From an uncultured Pelagibacteraceae bacterium (GTDB lineage Bacteria; Pseudomonadota; Alphaproteobacteria; Pelagibacterales; Pelagibacteraceae), in contig CACBYV010000001.1 in assembly GCA_902543575.1 (NCBI GenBank), positions 62,001 to 126,000 on the forward strand: 64,000 nucleotides of DNA. Direction: 5' to 3'. Of the stretch, positions 32,008-44,402 are shown one piece after another. The position numbers were made by a program, and so were the translations under genes. Position 1 is the first letter of the stretch; the number at the start of each line of letters is the position of its first letter. The notes below the pieces were generated by a model. The model was not told where the DNA came from, ran no database searches, and was given only the letters and a program-made list of their open reading frames with translations.

Positions 32008-33171
32008 GATTTTTTTTGTTTCTATTTTAATCAATTCAACTGAAGGTTGGTTAATTGGATTTACATTTAATAAGGAGCTAAGCATTAGTGTTTCTAAAAT
32101 AAAAAATGTAAATAGTTCACCTAAAGTTTCCTCACTTTTATTTTTAATTTCAAAACTTCTAAAAGATAATTTTTTCTTATTAAATACATTTTGCGTAGCT
32201 TTTTTTTGAGCATACATTACTTGATCCAAACTTTTCTTTTTTAAATGTTCTAATCCATCAATTAAATATGCATTATTAAATTTAAGTGGAGTTCTCTCTC
32301 TAGTGAAAAAAAAACTAAAGAAATTATTTTTTGGACCATCTAAATAAAGTTGTAAAAGACTATGATTGTCCTTTGGCATTGTAGAGATTATAGGAAAGAA
32401 GCCCTTACCCTTTTTTCCTAAACTTTCAGCAGATAATTGCTGGTACCATTTCAAAAAGTTATTTAATTTTTCATCATAATTTAAAATTACACAATTTTTT
32501 TTTCCTTTAATAATATTTGAGTAAATTGAAGAGACATTTTCAATTAAAAAATTAATAAATTTTTTATTTTTTATTAGATAATTTAATCGTTTAAATTTTT
32601 TTTCATTTAAACCCATCAATTCTGCCGGGACCATTCCTACTTCAGATAATACTGAATATCTTCCTCCTATGTAATTTTTATGGTCAATTACATCAGATCT
32701 CAGTTTATTCGCTATAGCTCTAAGAATATTATTTTTTTTTTCAGTTATTATTAAATTTTTATTTCTTTTCTGTTTTGATAAGATCAGGTTTAAATTTGAT
32801 AATGTTTCTAGGGTGTTACCTGATTTTGATATAATTATATTTACACGTTTTTTGTTTGATTTTGTTATTCTTATGTTCTGTAGGTTATTATAAAAGAAAA
32901 ATTTTTTTTTGATTTTATGACTAAGAAAATCGTAAATGGCTTGTGCGCCTAATATAGATCCTCCCATTCCTATTAAATTATACTCATAGTATTTTTTGAA
33001 ATTTAGTAAATTTTTTTTCTGAAATGAATAATTATAATTATTTGTTAGAGATTTTAATAAAGGATATTTTTCAATTAAATTTTTAAACTTTATGAAATTA
33101 TTAAGTTTTTTTTTATTTAATTGTTTAATTTTATTATTAAAATTTTTGTAAATAATATGTTTTGTCTCCAT
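31999..33171 (-). CDS. pgi: Glucose-6-phosphate isomerase (short form, 390 aa)
   Basis: IGMGGSILGAQAIYDF; ISKSGNTLETL; GGRYSVLSEVGMVPA. Confidence 0.88.
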   Translation of the reverse strand: METKHIIYKNFNNKIKQLNKKKLNNFIKFKNLIEKYPLLKSLTNNYNYSFQKKNLLNFKKYYEYNLIGMGGSILGAQAIYDFLSHKIKKKFFFYNNLQNIRITKSNKKRVNIIISKSGNTLETLSNLNLILSKQKRNKNLIITEKKNNILRAIANKLRSDVIDHKNYIGGRYSVLSEVGMVPAELMGLNEKKFKRLNYLIKNKKFINFLIENVSSIYSNIIKGKKNCVILNYDEKLNNFLKWYQQLSAESLGKKGKGFFPIISTMPKDNHSLLQLYLDGPKNNFFSFFFTRERTPLKFNNAYLIDGLEHLKKKSLDQVMYAQKKATQNVFNKKKLSFRSFEIKNKSEETLGELFTFFILETLMLSSLLNVNPINQPSVELIKIETKKILK

Positions 33172-33174
33172 TAA

Positions 33175-33492
33175 TTACTGGATTTTCTTTTTCATATTAT
33201 TTAACAAATCTGATCCGCTATTTGAGTCTTTGGTACTGCTCTTTTCTTTTATTTTGAGTAAATCTTTAATTTCATCATTATTTGTTTGACTACTTATTTC
33301 AATATTGTCTCCAGGCATTGGTAGTTTATTAATATCTGGAGGCATTTGTAGCGGGTTTTTTTTCTTTACTAAAAACTCATCACTTTGCTCAGATCTTTTA
33401 TTACCCTCTAGCGCATCCCTCAACCCTCCACAAAAAGTTAAAAATGGTACCAAGACTAATATCAGAATAAAATTTAATTTAATTTTTTTCAT
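33175..33492 (-). CDS. Small lipoprotein adjacent to lspA (DUF3035-like)
   Basis: [23 protein letters not shown] lipobox, [11 protein letters not shown]; start at internal Met of ORF. Confidence 0.6.
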   Translation of the reverse strand: MKKIKLNFILILVLVPFLTFCGGLRDALEGNKRSEQSDEFLVKKKNPLQMPPDINKLPMPGDNIEISSQTNNDEIKDLLKIKEKSSTKDSNSGSDLLNNMKKKIQ

Positions 33493-33976
33493 CTTTTTTT
33501 TTATAGAATATAAATTCAGATAAAATAAGGCATATAATACCAATTGTTATAAATATGTCAGCTACATTAAAAATAAACCAATGATATCCTGCATAATTTA
33601 AATCTATAAAGTCTGGAACAGCTCTGTAATAAACTCGGTCAAATAAGTTTCCTAAAGAGCCCCCTAATATTATCATTAAAAAAAATGATTTAATTTTTGA
33701 CTCAATGAAAGCGAAATACAATATTACTAAGTTTATAATGACTATAATTGCAGTAAAGATATTATAGAAAAGTTTATCTTCTGATGAAAATAAACCAAAT
33801 CCAATACCTGTATTCCAAACTAAATAGATATTTAAAAATTGATTTATATAAAGATCAACTTGTCCCTCATTATTTAAGATATTTAGAATATAAATTTTTG
33901 AAAGTCTATCTAAAGCAAAACAAACAACTAAAAATACAAGACCTATAAGAAGTTTATTTAATTTTTCATTTCCCAT
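33479..33976 (-). CDS. lspA: Signal peptidase II
   Basis: Four-[35 protein letters not shown]. Confidence 0.95.
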   Translation of the reverse strand: MGNEKLNKLLIGLVFLVVCFALDRLSKIYILNILNNEGQVDLYINQFLNIYLVWNTGIGFGLFSSEDKLFYNIFTAIIVIINLVILYFAFIESKIKSFFLMIILGGSLGNLFDRVYYRAVPDFIDLNYAGYHWFIFNVADIFITIGIICLILSEFIFYKKKDEKN

Positions 33977-36719
33977 TAGTATTTAAAAGTCCACAATTTG
34001 GTCTTTCACAACTCGTTTCAAAAATTTTCCAACAAATAGGACATTTATTTCCTTGGGCCTTTTTTGCAACTACATCAATACTATTTTTTAAATTTTCATC
34101 TTTAATTACAGAGGCAGATGAGGTTATACAAATTTCAGAAAAATTAATATTTTTTGCCTTATCGTAAAATTCTTTATTTAATTTTATCTCAATTGTTGCT
34201 TCTAAACTTGAACCAATTGACTTTTCGGCTCTCATATTCTCTATTGAAATATTTGCCTCATCTCTAATTTTTTTAACATAATCCCAATCTGAGCTAAGTT
34301 CTTCATCGTTCCAAGAATTAGGAACTGAAACGAAATTTTGTAAATGGATACTTTGGCTATCTTTTTCCTTTTTAACTAGTTGATAAATTTCTTCAGTTGT
34401 AAATGATAATATTGGTGCAAACCATTTCAGGAGACACTGCAAAATAATATTTAAAAGAGTTATACAGTTCTTTCTTTTATCGGAATTTAAAGCGTCACAA
34501 TATAGAGTATCTTTCCTGATATCGAAATAAAAAGCAGAAAGCTCAACTGTGCAAAAATTTAGTAATTCTTTGTATAAATTATGGAAGTTATAAACTTTAA
34601 AATTATTTTTAAAATTCTCATTTATTGTATAAATTCTATGAAGCATAAATTTTTCAAGAGAATCAAAGTTTTCAAATTTAACTTTTTCTAGATCGAGATT
34701 TTCGTATTGATCTTGAATATTTCCTAATAGATATCTAAATGTATTTCTAATTTTTCTATAAGACTCAGCGTGTTGATCTAAAATTGAATAATCTATTCTT
34801 AAATCTTCAGCATAATTTGAAGATGCAACCCAAATTCTTAATATATCAGCTCCATATTTTTTTAATATATCTTGTGGAGCAATAACGTTACCTGTTGACT
34901 TTGACATTTTTAGACCTTTTCCATCTACAACAAAACCATGAGAAAGAATGCTTTCAAATGGAGCGACTCCTCTTGTTCCACATGATTCAAGTAATGAGGA
35001 GTGAAACCATCCTCTATGTTGATCTGAGCCCTCTAAATACATAGATGCTGGCCATTTGAGGTCGTCTCTTTTCTCTAAAACAAAAGAGTGAGTGGATCCA
35101 CTGTCAAACCAAACTTCAACTATGTCTGATAATTTTTCATAGTCTTCTGCTTTATACTTGTCTCCAAGAAAGATCTGATAATCATCATTAAACCAACAAT
35201 CAGAACCTTCTTTTTCATAAATTTTTGCAATATTTTCAAATACTTCATCATCAACTAAAACATCACCAGTTTTTTTTGAAATAAAAATTGGCAGTGGCAC
35301 ACCCCAAACTCTTTGTCTTGATACACACCAGTCTGGTCTAGTTTCAATCATTGATTTTATTCTTTCTTTTCCTTTGGAAGGATAAAAATCTGTATTATCG
35401 ATAGCTTTTAATGCTTTATCTCTTAACCCGTGACTTTCCATTGATATAAACCATTGTGGCGTTGCCCTATGAACTAGTGGAGCTTTTGATCTCCAAGAAT
35501 GAGGATAAGAGTGAGTTAGTTTTCCATTTGTTACTAAATTTTTTTGTTCATCTAATTTTTCTATAATTAAGTTATTAGCCTTAAAAATATGTAAACCTTC
35601 AAAAAGTTTAATTTCACTTGTATATTTTCCATCACCATCAACTGTTTCAATTGCTTTGATATTATTATTTAAACAAAGATTAAAGTCATCTGGTCCATGG
35701 CTCGGAGCACAGTGTACAATACCTGTTCCTTGTTCAGTAGTGACAAAATTAGCCTCAAGCATAGGAATATCATAATTATATTCCATTTTAGAAAATGGAT
35801 GACTGCAAATAGTTCCATTTAAATCTTTTCCTAAAAATTCGTTTAAAACTTTAATATTTTCTATAGAGGTATCTTTTTTAAAAGGTTCTAATAAATCTTT
35901 TGCAATTACAATTTTTCTGTTAACAAAATTTTTGTTATCATTAATTTCAAGCAATACATATTTAAGGCTAGCATTGTAAGCTAATGCTTTATTTGCAGGA
36001 ATAGTCCAGGGAGTTGTAGTCCAAATTATTACGTCAGCACCTTTAATTATATCTAAATTTGAAAATTTCACTTTAAATGCAGCATAAATAGTATCTGAAA
36101 CATGATCCATGTATTCAACTTCAGCATCAGCTAAAGCTGTTTTTTCAACAGTAGACCAAAGAACTGGCTTGTAACCTCTATAAAGGCTTCCTTCTTTAAG
36201 AAATTTTCCAAGTTCTCTGACTATTTGAGCTTCAGCATCAAATGACATTGTTGAATAGTAGTTTTCCCAATCACCAATTACCCCAAGTCTTGTAAATTCT
36301 CCTTTATGAACATCTATCCATTTGTTTGCAAACTCCCTACATTCTTTTCTGAATTCAATTACCGGAACATCATTTTTATTTTTTTTATTCTTTTTATATT
36401 GTTCTTCAATTTTCCACTCGATAGGCAAACCATGGCAATCCCATCCAGGAACATAAACTGAGTCCTTTCCATCCATTTGATGAAATTTTGTAATTATGTC
36501 TTTTAAAATTTTATTCAAAGCGGTACCCATATGAATATTTCCATTTGCATATGGAGGCCCATCATGGAGCACAAATTTTTCTTGCCCTTTACTTTTTTTT
36601 CTTAACAAATTGTACAGGTCAATTTTCTTCCAAAATTCAATGTAATTTGGCTCCTTGTTTGGCAAATTTGCCTTCATTGAGAATTTTGTTTTAGGTAGAT
36701 TTATATGTTCCTTGCTCAT
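33966..36719 (-). CDS. ileS: Isoleucyl-tRNA synthetase
   Basis: [36 protein letters not shown]-terminal zinc site CPICWKIF...CERPNCG. Confidence 0.98.
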   Translation of the reverse strand: MSKEHINLPKTKFSMKANLPNKEPNYIEFWKKIDLYNLLRKKSKGQEKFVLHDGPPYANGNIHMGTALNKILKDIITKFHQMDGKDSVYVPGWDCHGLPIEWKIEEQYKKNKKNKNDVPVIEFRKECREFANKWIDVHKGEFTRLGVIGDWENYYSTMSFDAEAQIVRELGKFLKEGSLYRGYKPVLWSTVEKTALADAEVEYMDHVSDTIYAAFKVKFSNLDIIKGADVIIWTTTPWTIPANKALAYNASLKYVLLEINDNKNFVNRKIVIAKDLLEPFKKDTSIENIKVLNEFLGKDLNGTICSHPFSKMEYNYDIPMLEANFVTTEQGTGIVHCAPSHGPDDFNLCLNNNIKAIETVDGDGKYTSEIKLFEGLHIFKANNLIIEKLDEQKNLVTNGKLTHSYPHSWRSKAPLVHRATPQWFISMESHGLRDKALKAIDNTDFYPSKGKERIKSMIETRPDWCVSRQRVWGVPLPIFISKKTGDVLVDDEVFENIAKIYEKEGSDCWFNDDYQIFLGDKYKAEDYEKLSDIVEVWFDSGSTHSFVLEKRDDLKWPASMYLEGSDQHRGWFHSSLLESCGTRGVAPFESILSHGFVVDGKGLKMSKSTGNVIAPQDILKKYGADILRIWVASSNYAEDLRIDYSILDQHAESYRKIRNTFRYLLGNIQDQYENLDLEKVKFENFDSLEKFMLHRIYTINENFKNNFKVYNFHNLYKELLNFCTVELSAFYFDIRKDTLYCDALNSDKRKNCITLLNIILQCLLKWFAPILSFTTEEIYQLVKKEKDSQSIHLQNFVSVPNSWNDEELSSDWDYVKKIRDEANISIENMRAEKSIGSSLEATIEIKLNKEFYDKAKNINFSEICITSSASVIKDENLKNSIDVVAKKAQGNKCPICWKIFETSCERPNCGLLNTNGK

Positions 36720-36725
36720 GATATT

Positions 36726-37652
36726 TTATCTTTTGGCAATTTTAATATCTTTCTTTATCTGTTTTTTTAAAGCATCAATATTTTTAAATTTGGTTTCTCC
36801 TCTAATAAATTTTGTAAAATTAATAGTTAGATTTTTATTATAAAGATTTCCAGAAAATTTAAATAAATTTACCTCTAATAATAATTTTTTTTGATTAAAA
36901 GTAGGCCTATAACCAATATTTGCTATTCCTTTGATCTTTTTTCTGTTTTTTTCGATATAAACGTCAACTGCATAAACTCCTACTTTTGGTATTACATAGT
37001 TTTTTATATTTATGTTACAGGTCGGAAAACCAATTTTTCTTCCCATCATTCTACCCTTTTCAACGACACCTTCTATTGACCAATTTCTAGATAAAAGTTG
37101 ATTTGCAATTTTTAAATTACCATTTTCGATTAATTTTCTTATTAATGTTGAAGAAATAATTTTATTTTTTTTATATAATGGTTTTGGGTTAATTAATTTA
37201 TAATCATATTTCTTTTGAAGTTTTTTTAATAGATTTACGTCCCCCTCTCTCTTATTTCCAAATCTAAAATTATTACTAACAAAAATATAATCTGCGCTTA
37301 ACTTTTTGCATAAAATATTTTTAATAAAATTATGACAAGATATTTTAGAGAATTTTTTATCAAATTTTTTATTTATTAAAAAATCAACATTATAATCATT
37401 AAAATATCTGCCTTTTTGATTAAGATTTGAAAGTCGATAATTTGTAATACTTTTATTAAAGTACATTTTTGGTATTGGATCAAATGTCACCACTCCAATT
37501 TTGGAATTATATTTTTTTTTATATTTTTTTGCTTCTTTGAATAATTTTTGATGGCCTAAGTGTAATCCATCGAAATTACCAATTAGTATCATGGCATTTT
37601 GATGTTTTTTTAAAATCTCAAAATTTTTATAAATTTTAATTTTGTTCACCAT
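36726..37652 (-). CDS. ribF: Bifunctional riboflavin kinase / FAD synthetase
   Basis: IGNFDGLHLGHQKLF; GRMMGRKIGFPTCNI. Confidence 0.95.
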   Translation of the reverse strand: MVNKIKIYKNFEILKKHQNAMILIGNFDGLHLGHQKLFKEAKKYKKKYNSKIGVVTFDPIPKMYFNKSITNYRLSNLNQKGRYFNDYNVDFLINKKFDKKFSKISCHNFIKNILCKKLSADYIFVSNNFRFGNKREGDVNLLKKLQKKYDYKLINPKPLYKKNKIISSTLIRKLIENGNLKIANQLLSRNWSIEGVVEKGRMMGRKIGFPTCNINIKNYVIPKVGVYAVDVYIEKNRKKIKGIANIGYRPTFNQKKLLLEVNLFKFSGNLYNKNLTINFTKFIRGETKFKNIDALKKQIKKDIKIAKR

Positions 37653-38461
37653 TTTAATTTCGTTTGAGTGTAATTCACACGCACTCCATATTTTTTTTCT
37701 AATTTATCAATATTTAAACTACTTAATTCTTTTTTATGTATACCACTCGTTATTAACAAATTGTCAAAATTTTGAATATTAGCTCCTTTTATATCTGTAT
37801 TCATATTATCTCCGATACATAAAACATTTTTACCATTTATGTTAGCAGATAAATTATAAACTGGTGGATAAGGTTTTCCAAAGTAAATTACTTTCCCACC
37901 AATTTCCTCAAATATTTTTGCAACTGATCCAGCGCAAAACTCTCTAACATCTCCTCTATCAACAATTAGGTCTGGATTAGTACACACAAATTTTTTATTT
38001 GAAAATTTCTCAAGTAAATCTTTATAATATTCAAGTTTTGTCTCTTGATCTTCAAATAAACCTGTGCAAATAAAATAATCAGCTTGACTAATATTACTAA
38101 CTTTATTTTGTTCAAATCTTTTAAATAAGTCAAAATCTCTTGGTGGTCCAATATGATAAAATTTTGCATTTAGAAAATTTTCCATTAAATATTTTAATGA
38201 AGCTTCTCCTGAGGTGTATACATCTTCATAATATTTTTTGAGTCCTATTTTTTTTAAAAAATCAATAACTGTAGAATTTGGTCTTGGAGCATTGGTAAGT
38301 AATACAAACTCTTTATTATTTTTTTTTAAATTTTCTAATACTTCAATAGAATCTTCAAAAATTTGTAATCCGTTATGGATCACTCCCCATATATCGATAA
38401 AAAATAATTCGTAACTATTTATTTTAGATCTTAATCCATCTTTGTCTAAGTTTTGGGGCAT
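37646..38461 (-). CDS. HAD-IIA family hydrolase (TIGR01459-like)
   Basis: FIDIWGVIHNGLQIFED; LLTNAPRPNS; YFGKPYPPVYN; CIGDNMNTDIKGA. Confidence 0.88.
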   Translation of the reverse strand: MPQNLDKDGLRSKINSYELFFIDIWGVIHNGLQIFEDSIEVLENLKKNNKEFVLLTNAPRPNSTVIDFLKKIGLKKYYEDVYTSGEASLKYLMENFLNAKFYHIGPPRDFDLFKRFEQNKVSNISQADYFICTGLFEDQETKLEYYKDLLEKFSNKKFVCTNPDLIVDRGDVREFCAGSVAKIFEEIGGKVIYFGKPYPPVYNLSANINGKNVLCIGDNMNTDIKGANIQNFDNLLITSGIHKKELSSLNIDKLEKKYGVRVNYTQTKLKW

Positions 38462-38528
38462 ACTTGAGGTATAGCTTAAAAATATGCTTTATTCTTGGGT
38501 TTTTTAGACCATAATTTTTATTCAAGAT

Positions 38529-38557
38529 CTTGAAAATTATTAAATATGTCTCTATAT
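38529..38557 (+). promoter_or_regulatory. Sigma32 (RpoH)-like promoter of groESL
   Basis: CTTGAAA (38529-38535), 14-nt spacer, CTCTATAT (38550-38557), versus consensus CTTGAAA-N11-16-CCCATnT. Confidence 0.55.
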
Positions 38558-38583
38558 GACTGCTAATTTAAAGGAGAATTCGT

Positions 38584-38877
38584 ATGAAGTTTAAACCGTT
38601 ACATGACCGTGTTTTAATAGAAGTTTTAGATAGCAGCGAAAAAACTGCTGGTGGCATAATTATTCCAGATACAGCTCAAGAAAAACCTCAAGAAGGTAAA
38701 GTTGTTGCTGTCGGCGGAGGTGCAAAAACTGAAGATGGAAAACTAATACCTATGGACGTTAAAGTAGGAGATAAAGTTTTATTCGGTAAGTGGTCAGGAA
38801 CAGAAGTTAAAATTGATGGTAAAGAGTACAGCATAATGAAAGAATCTGACATTATGGGTATTGCAACAGGTAAATAA
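38584..38877 (+). CDS. groES: Co-chaperonin GroES
   Basis: [38 protein letters not shown]. Confidence 0.98.
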   Translation: MKFKPLHDRVLIEVLDSSEKTAGGIIIPDTAQEKPQEGKVVAVGGGAKTEDGKLIPMDVKVGDKVLFGKWSGTEVKIDGKEYSIMKESDIMGIATGK

Positions 38878-38884
38878 TTAATAA

Positions 38885-40552
<1,668 letters not shown>

Positions 40553-40577
40553 TCCCAATTTTACTCAAAAAAAATTC

Positions 40578-40609
40578 AAAAAGGGCAGTTTTTACTGCCC
40601 TTTTTTTTT
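40578..40609 (+). terminator. Rho-independent terminator of groESL
   Basis: AAAAAGGGCAG TTTTTA CTGCCCTTTTT hairpin followed by T9. Confidence 0.9.
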
Positions 40610-40649
40610 GAATTGAAAAAAAATATTTTGAATATATAAGAACGCGCAA

Positions 40650-42476
40650 ATGACAACATCAATACGTAACATCACCATAATTGCTCATGTTGACCATGGC
40701 AAGACTACTTTGATTGATAACTTAATGAAACAGAGTGGTTCTTTTAGAGAAAATGAAGTTGTTGATGAAAGACTGATGGACTCCGGCGAACTTGAAAAGG
40801 AAAGAGGTATTACAATTCTTGCCAAACCAGCTTCAATAAATTGGAAAGATTCTAGAATTAATATTATTGATACACCTGGACACAGGGATTTTGCTGCAGA
40901 AGTTGAAAGAGTTCTTAGTATGGCTGATGGTGCATTATTATTAATAGATTCAGCCGAAGGGGTAATGCCTCAAACTAAATTTGTATTAGCTAAAGCACTT
41001 AAACAAGGCCTTAAACCAATCGTAGTTATTAATAAATTAGACAAAGCTGACCAAAGAGCCGATGAAGTTTTAAATGAGACTTTTGACTTATTTGTAAGCT
41101 TAGATGCCAACGAAGAGCAATTAGACTTTCCAGTTATTTACGCAAGTGGAAGATCTGGCTGGGCATCTAACGAAATAGATGGCCCAAGAAAGAACTTAAA
41201 TCCATTATTAGATTTAGTAATAGATCATGTAAAGCCAGCAGAATTTGACAAGTCCAAGCCTTTTGCAATGCTTTCGACTCTTTTATATGCAGATAGTTTT
41301 CTAGGTAGAAGTTTAGTTGGTAGAATTTCACAAGGTACTGCAAAAGCAAATCAACAAATCAAGGCAATTAATCTTGATGGAGAAAAAGTTGATGAGGGAA
41401 GGTTGACTAAAATATTTAGATATGAGGGGACAAAAAAAGTACCAATAGAAGTTGGCGAAGCTGGAGATATTGTAGTTATCGCTGGATTAGAAAAAGCAAA
41501 TGTTGCTGATACAATATGTGATACTGAGGTAGATATACCAATTCAAGCAACCCCGATTGATCCTCCAACGATGTCTATTAAGATTACAGTAAATAGTTCT
41601 CCATTAGCTGGAACTGAGGGTAAAAAACTTACAAGTACTCAAATTAGAGAGAGATTAGTTCAAGAAGCTCAAAATAATGTCGGGATTTCATTTTCAGAAA
41701 ATGAAAACAAAGATTCATTTGAAATAAGCGGAAGAGGTGAATTGATGTTGGAAATATTATTGACACAAATGAGACGTGAAGGGTTTGAAATGACAGTAAG
41801 CCCTCCTAGAGTTTTATTTCAAAAAAATGAAAATGGTGAAAAATTAGAACCCATTGAAGAAATTACTATGGATCTTGACGAAGAGTTTTCTTCAAAAGTT
41901 ATAGACTCCATGAATAAAAGAAAAGGAAAGTTAATAGATCTTAAAGATACAGGAAAAAATAAAAAACGATTAATCTTTCATGCACCAACTAGAGGTTTAA
42001 TGGGATACACTAGTAGATTTCTTACTCTAACTAAAGGAACAGGAGTAATAAACAGAATATTCCATTCCTATGGAAAATTTGAGGGAGATATGGAAGGCAG
42101 AAGAAATGGTGCATTAATTTCTATGGAGCAAGGAAAAGCAGTAGCATTTGCAATTTATAATCTACAGGCAAGAGGAGAAATGTTTGTTACTCATAACGAT
42201 CCAGTTTATTCAGGTATGATTGTGGGATTATCACCTAAACCTGGTGATATGATTATAAATGTCATGAAAGGTAAAAAACTTACAAATATGAGGACACAAG
42301 GAACAGATGAAAATGTTGTTTTAACTCCCGTAAGAAAGATGTCTATTGCTGAACAATTGAGTATGTTAAATTCTGATGAAGCACTAGAAATTACACCAAA
42401 TTCATGCAGATTAAGGAAAGCTGTGCTTGATCCTCACGAGAGAAAAAAGCTCTCTAAATTATCTGAAGCTTCTTAA
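40650..42476 (+). CDS. typA: GTPase TypA/BipA
   Basis: IIAHVDHGKTTLIDNLMKQSG; IIDTPGHRDFAAEVER; VINKLDK; MGYTSRFLTLTKGTG. Confidence 0.98.
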   Translation: MTTSIRNITIIAHVDHGKTTLIDNLMKQSGSFRENEVVDERLMDSGELEKERGITILAKPASINWKDSRINIIDTPGHRDFAAEVERVLSMADGALLLIDSAEGVMPQTKFVLAKALKQGLKPIVVINKLDKADQRADEVLNETFDLFVSLDANEEQLDFPVIYASGRSGWASNEIDGPRKNLNPLLDLVIDHVKPAEFDKSKPFAMLSTLLYADSFLGRSLVGRISQGTAKANQQIKAINLDGEKVDEGRLTKIFRYEGTKKVPIEVGEAGDIVVIAGLEKANVADTICDTEVDIPIQATPIDPPTMSIKITVNSSPLAGTEGKKLTSTQIRERLVQEAQNNVGISFSENENKDSFEISGRGELMLEILLTQMRREGFEMTVSPPRVLFQKNENGEKLEPIEEITMDLDEEFSSKVIDSMNKRKGKLIDLKDTGKNKKRLIFHAPTRGLMGYTSRFLTLTKGTGVINRIFHSYGKFEGDMEGRRNGALISMEQGKAVAFAIYNLQARGEMFVTHNDPVYSGMIVGLSPKPGDMIINVMKGKKLTNMRTQGTDENVVLTPVRKMSIAEQLSMLNSDEALEITPNSCRLRKAVLDPHERKKLSKLSEAS

Positions 42477-42481
42477 AATTA

Positions 42482-42937
42482 TTATTCAGATTTATTTTTT
42501 GTAAAAGGCAGCCACTTTTCAAACGCTGATTTACTAGGTCCGTCATATGGAATTGAGTAAGAGTTTGTTCTTGTCAATACTTCAATTCCTTTTGAGAAAA
42601 CGAAAATAAAAACTATGACAAAAACAATTGTCATTATTTTAAATGGATCAAAATTTTTTGTCTTAAAAACACTAACAGCTTTTGCTTCAGCTCTATGAAA
42701 TTGTTTAAACGTATAATAAACAGCAAATATTAAACCTATATGAGCAACATATGTCCCTGCCCAACCAAATGCAAAAGTAGCATAAGAAAATACGTATAAA
42801 CTAAATACTGTTGTCCATATAAAACTCAAAACTAATAATATTTGTAGTCTCACAGTTTTGGGAAGAGCTCTTAAATCATTTTTACTATCGTCAAATAGTA
42901 TATTCGCTGATTCTTTCATCCAATTTTTTATAGACAT
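42482..42937 (-). CDS. Hypothetical membrane protein
   Basis: 151 aa ORF with predicted TM segments, no family recognised. Confidence 0.7.
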   Translation of the reverse strand: MSIKNWMKESANILFDDSKNDLRALPKTVRLQILLVLSFIWTTVFSLYVFSYATFAFGWAGTYVAHIGLIFAVYYTFKQFHRAEAKAVSVFKTKNFDPFKIMTIVFVIVFIFVFSKGIEVLTRTNSYSIPYDGPSKSAFEKWLPFTKNKSE

Positions 42938-42997
42938 AATTTATATTTACAATTTTTATTCAATATTAACAATCGACTAATTGTCCACTAAAAACAT

Positions 42998-43645
42998 TTA
43001 CTTCGTAACTTTATCCACAATATAAATTCCTAAAGCTACTGCAGGACCTATACCAAATGCAAATATTATAGTACCCAAACCAACAGTTCCTCCCAAATAC
43101 CAACCAGATATAACAGCTGAAATTTCCAAAGTAGCTCGAATTAAAGCAATAGGAAGTTGAGTTTTTTTTGTTAGACCTGTCATCAATCCATCTCTTGGAC
43201 CAGGACCTAAATTTGCAATTAAATATATCCCACTTCCTAGACCGACAAGCAAAACAGAAAATACAGCAAGAATATATTTTGAAAAAGTAGCTAAAGGAGG
43301 ATCAAAAAGAAAAAGTGTCAAATCGATTATCGTTGCTATAATTAAAATATTTAGAATTGTACCAATTCCTGGTTTTTGTTTTAGTGGAAACCAAAACCCT
43401 AAAACAATAATACTTATTATGAATGTAGATAATCCGATCGAAATATTTAATATGTTTGATAACCCTTCTGCAAGAACAGACCATGGAGAATTACCAGTAG
43501 TAGAAACTAATAAAAGACCCTCTCCCAACCCAAACAAAGATAAACCAACACATAAAAGTAAAAAAGTTGTAAATTTAGGTTTTAAATTTAAAGGTTTTTC
43601 TGAGCTCCAAGATTTTGAGGGGATATTTTTAATGGTTAAAAACAT
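42998..43645 (-). CDS. YczE/YitT-like multi-TM membrane protein
   Basis: GNSPWSVLAEGLS; NLGPGPRDGLMTGLTKKT; five or more TM segments. Confidence 0.8.
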   Translation of the reverse strand: MFLTIKNIPSKSWSSEKPLNLKPKFTTFLLLCVGLSLFGLGEGLLLVSTTGNSPWSVLAEGLSNILNISIGLSTFIISIIVLGFWFPLKQKPGIGTILNILIIATIIDLTLFLFDPPLATFSKYILAVFSVLLVGLGSGIYLIANLGPGPRDGLMTGLTKKTQLPIALIRATLEISAVISGWYLGGTVGLGTIIFAFGIGPAVALGIYIVDKVTK

Positions 43646-43724
43646 AATTCTTTAGACTATTTATCTTTTAAACATAAAAATTCTATATAAAGTTCAAACA
43701 AGTTAATTAAATTGATATGAAATA

Positions 43725-44402
43725 ATGAGAAAATTCTTAGTAATATTGTTGGTTTTATCTCCTCTTTTTTTGCAAGCACATACTGACCACTATAAAAATT
43801 ACACAAACATAGAAATGGAGATATTTAAAGATGATGAAAAAATTGGAGAAAGTATTTACACATTTAAAAAAGAAGAAAATAAATTTATTGTTAAAAATAA
43901 GACTAATTTCAATGTAAAATTATTGGGTGTTACAGTGTTCTCCATAAATAGTAGAGGTACTGAAGAATATATTGGAGACCAATTAATTTCATTTAACTCA
44001 GAAACATTTCAAAACAATAAGAGAAAATATGTAAATTTAATTTTTGATGAAAAAAAAGAGAAGTTTATAATTGATGGTTCATCATATAAGGGTGAGGCGG
44101 ATAAAGAAAATATAATCGGCCATTGGTGGAATCATAGAATTTTGCAAACTGAGACACAAATAAGTCCATTATCTGGAAGTGTAAAAAAACAAAACATAGA
44201 ATTTTTAGGAAAAGAAAAAATTAAACTTTATAATAAAGAATATGATGTAGAACACTTTAGACTATTTTCTACTGACCCAAATCTACCTGATGATAAAAAA
44301 TTAAATTTTGAAGTATGGTATGATAAGAAAAAAGCATTGATTATAAAAGTAGCTTATAAAAGAATGGGTTTATGGGAATATAGACTAAAAAAAATTCAAT
44401 AA
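43725..44402 (+). CDS. Exported protein, DUF6134-like
   Basis: Signal peptide; beta-rich, HWWNHRILQTETQISPLSG. Confidence 0.6.
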   Translation: MRKFLVILLVLSPLFLQAHTDHYKNYTNIEMEIFKDDEKIGESIYTFKKEENKFIVKNKTNFNVKLLGVTVFSINSRGTEEYIGDQLISFNSETFQNNKRKYVNLIFDEKKEKFIIDGSSYKGEADKENIIGHWWNHRILQTETQISPLSGSVKKQNIEFLGKEKIKLYNKEYDVEHFRLFSTDPNLPDDKKLNFEVWYDKKKALIIKVAYKRMGLWEYRLKKIQ

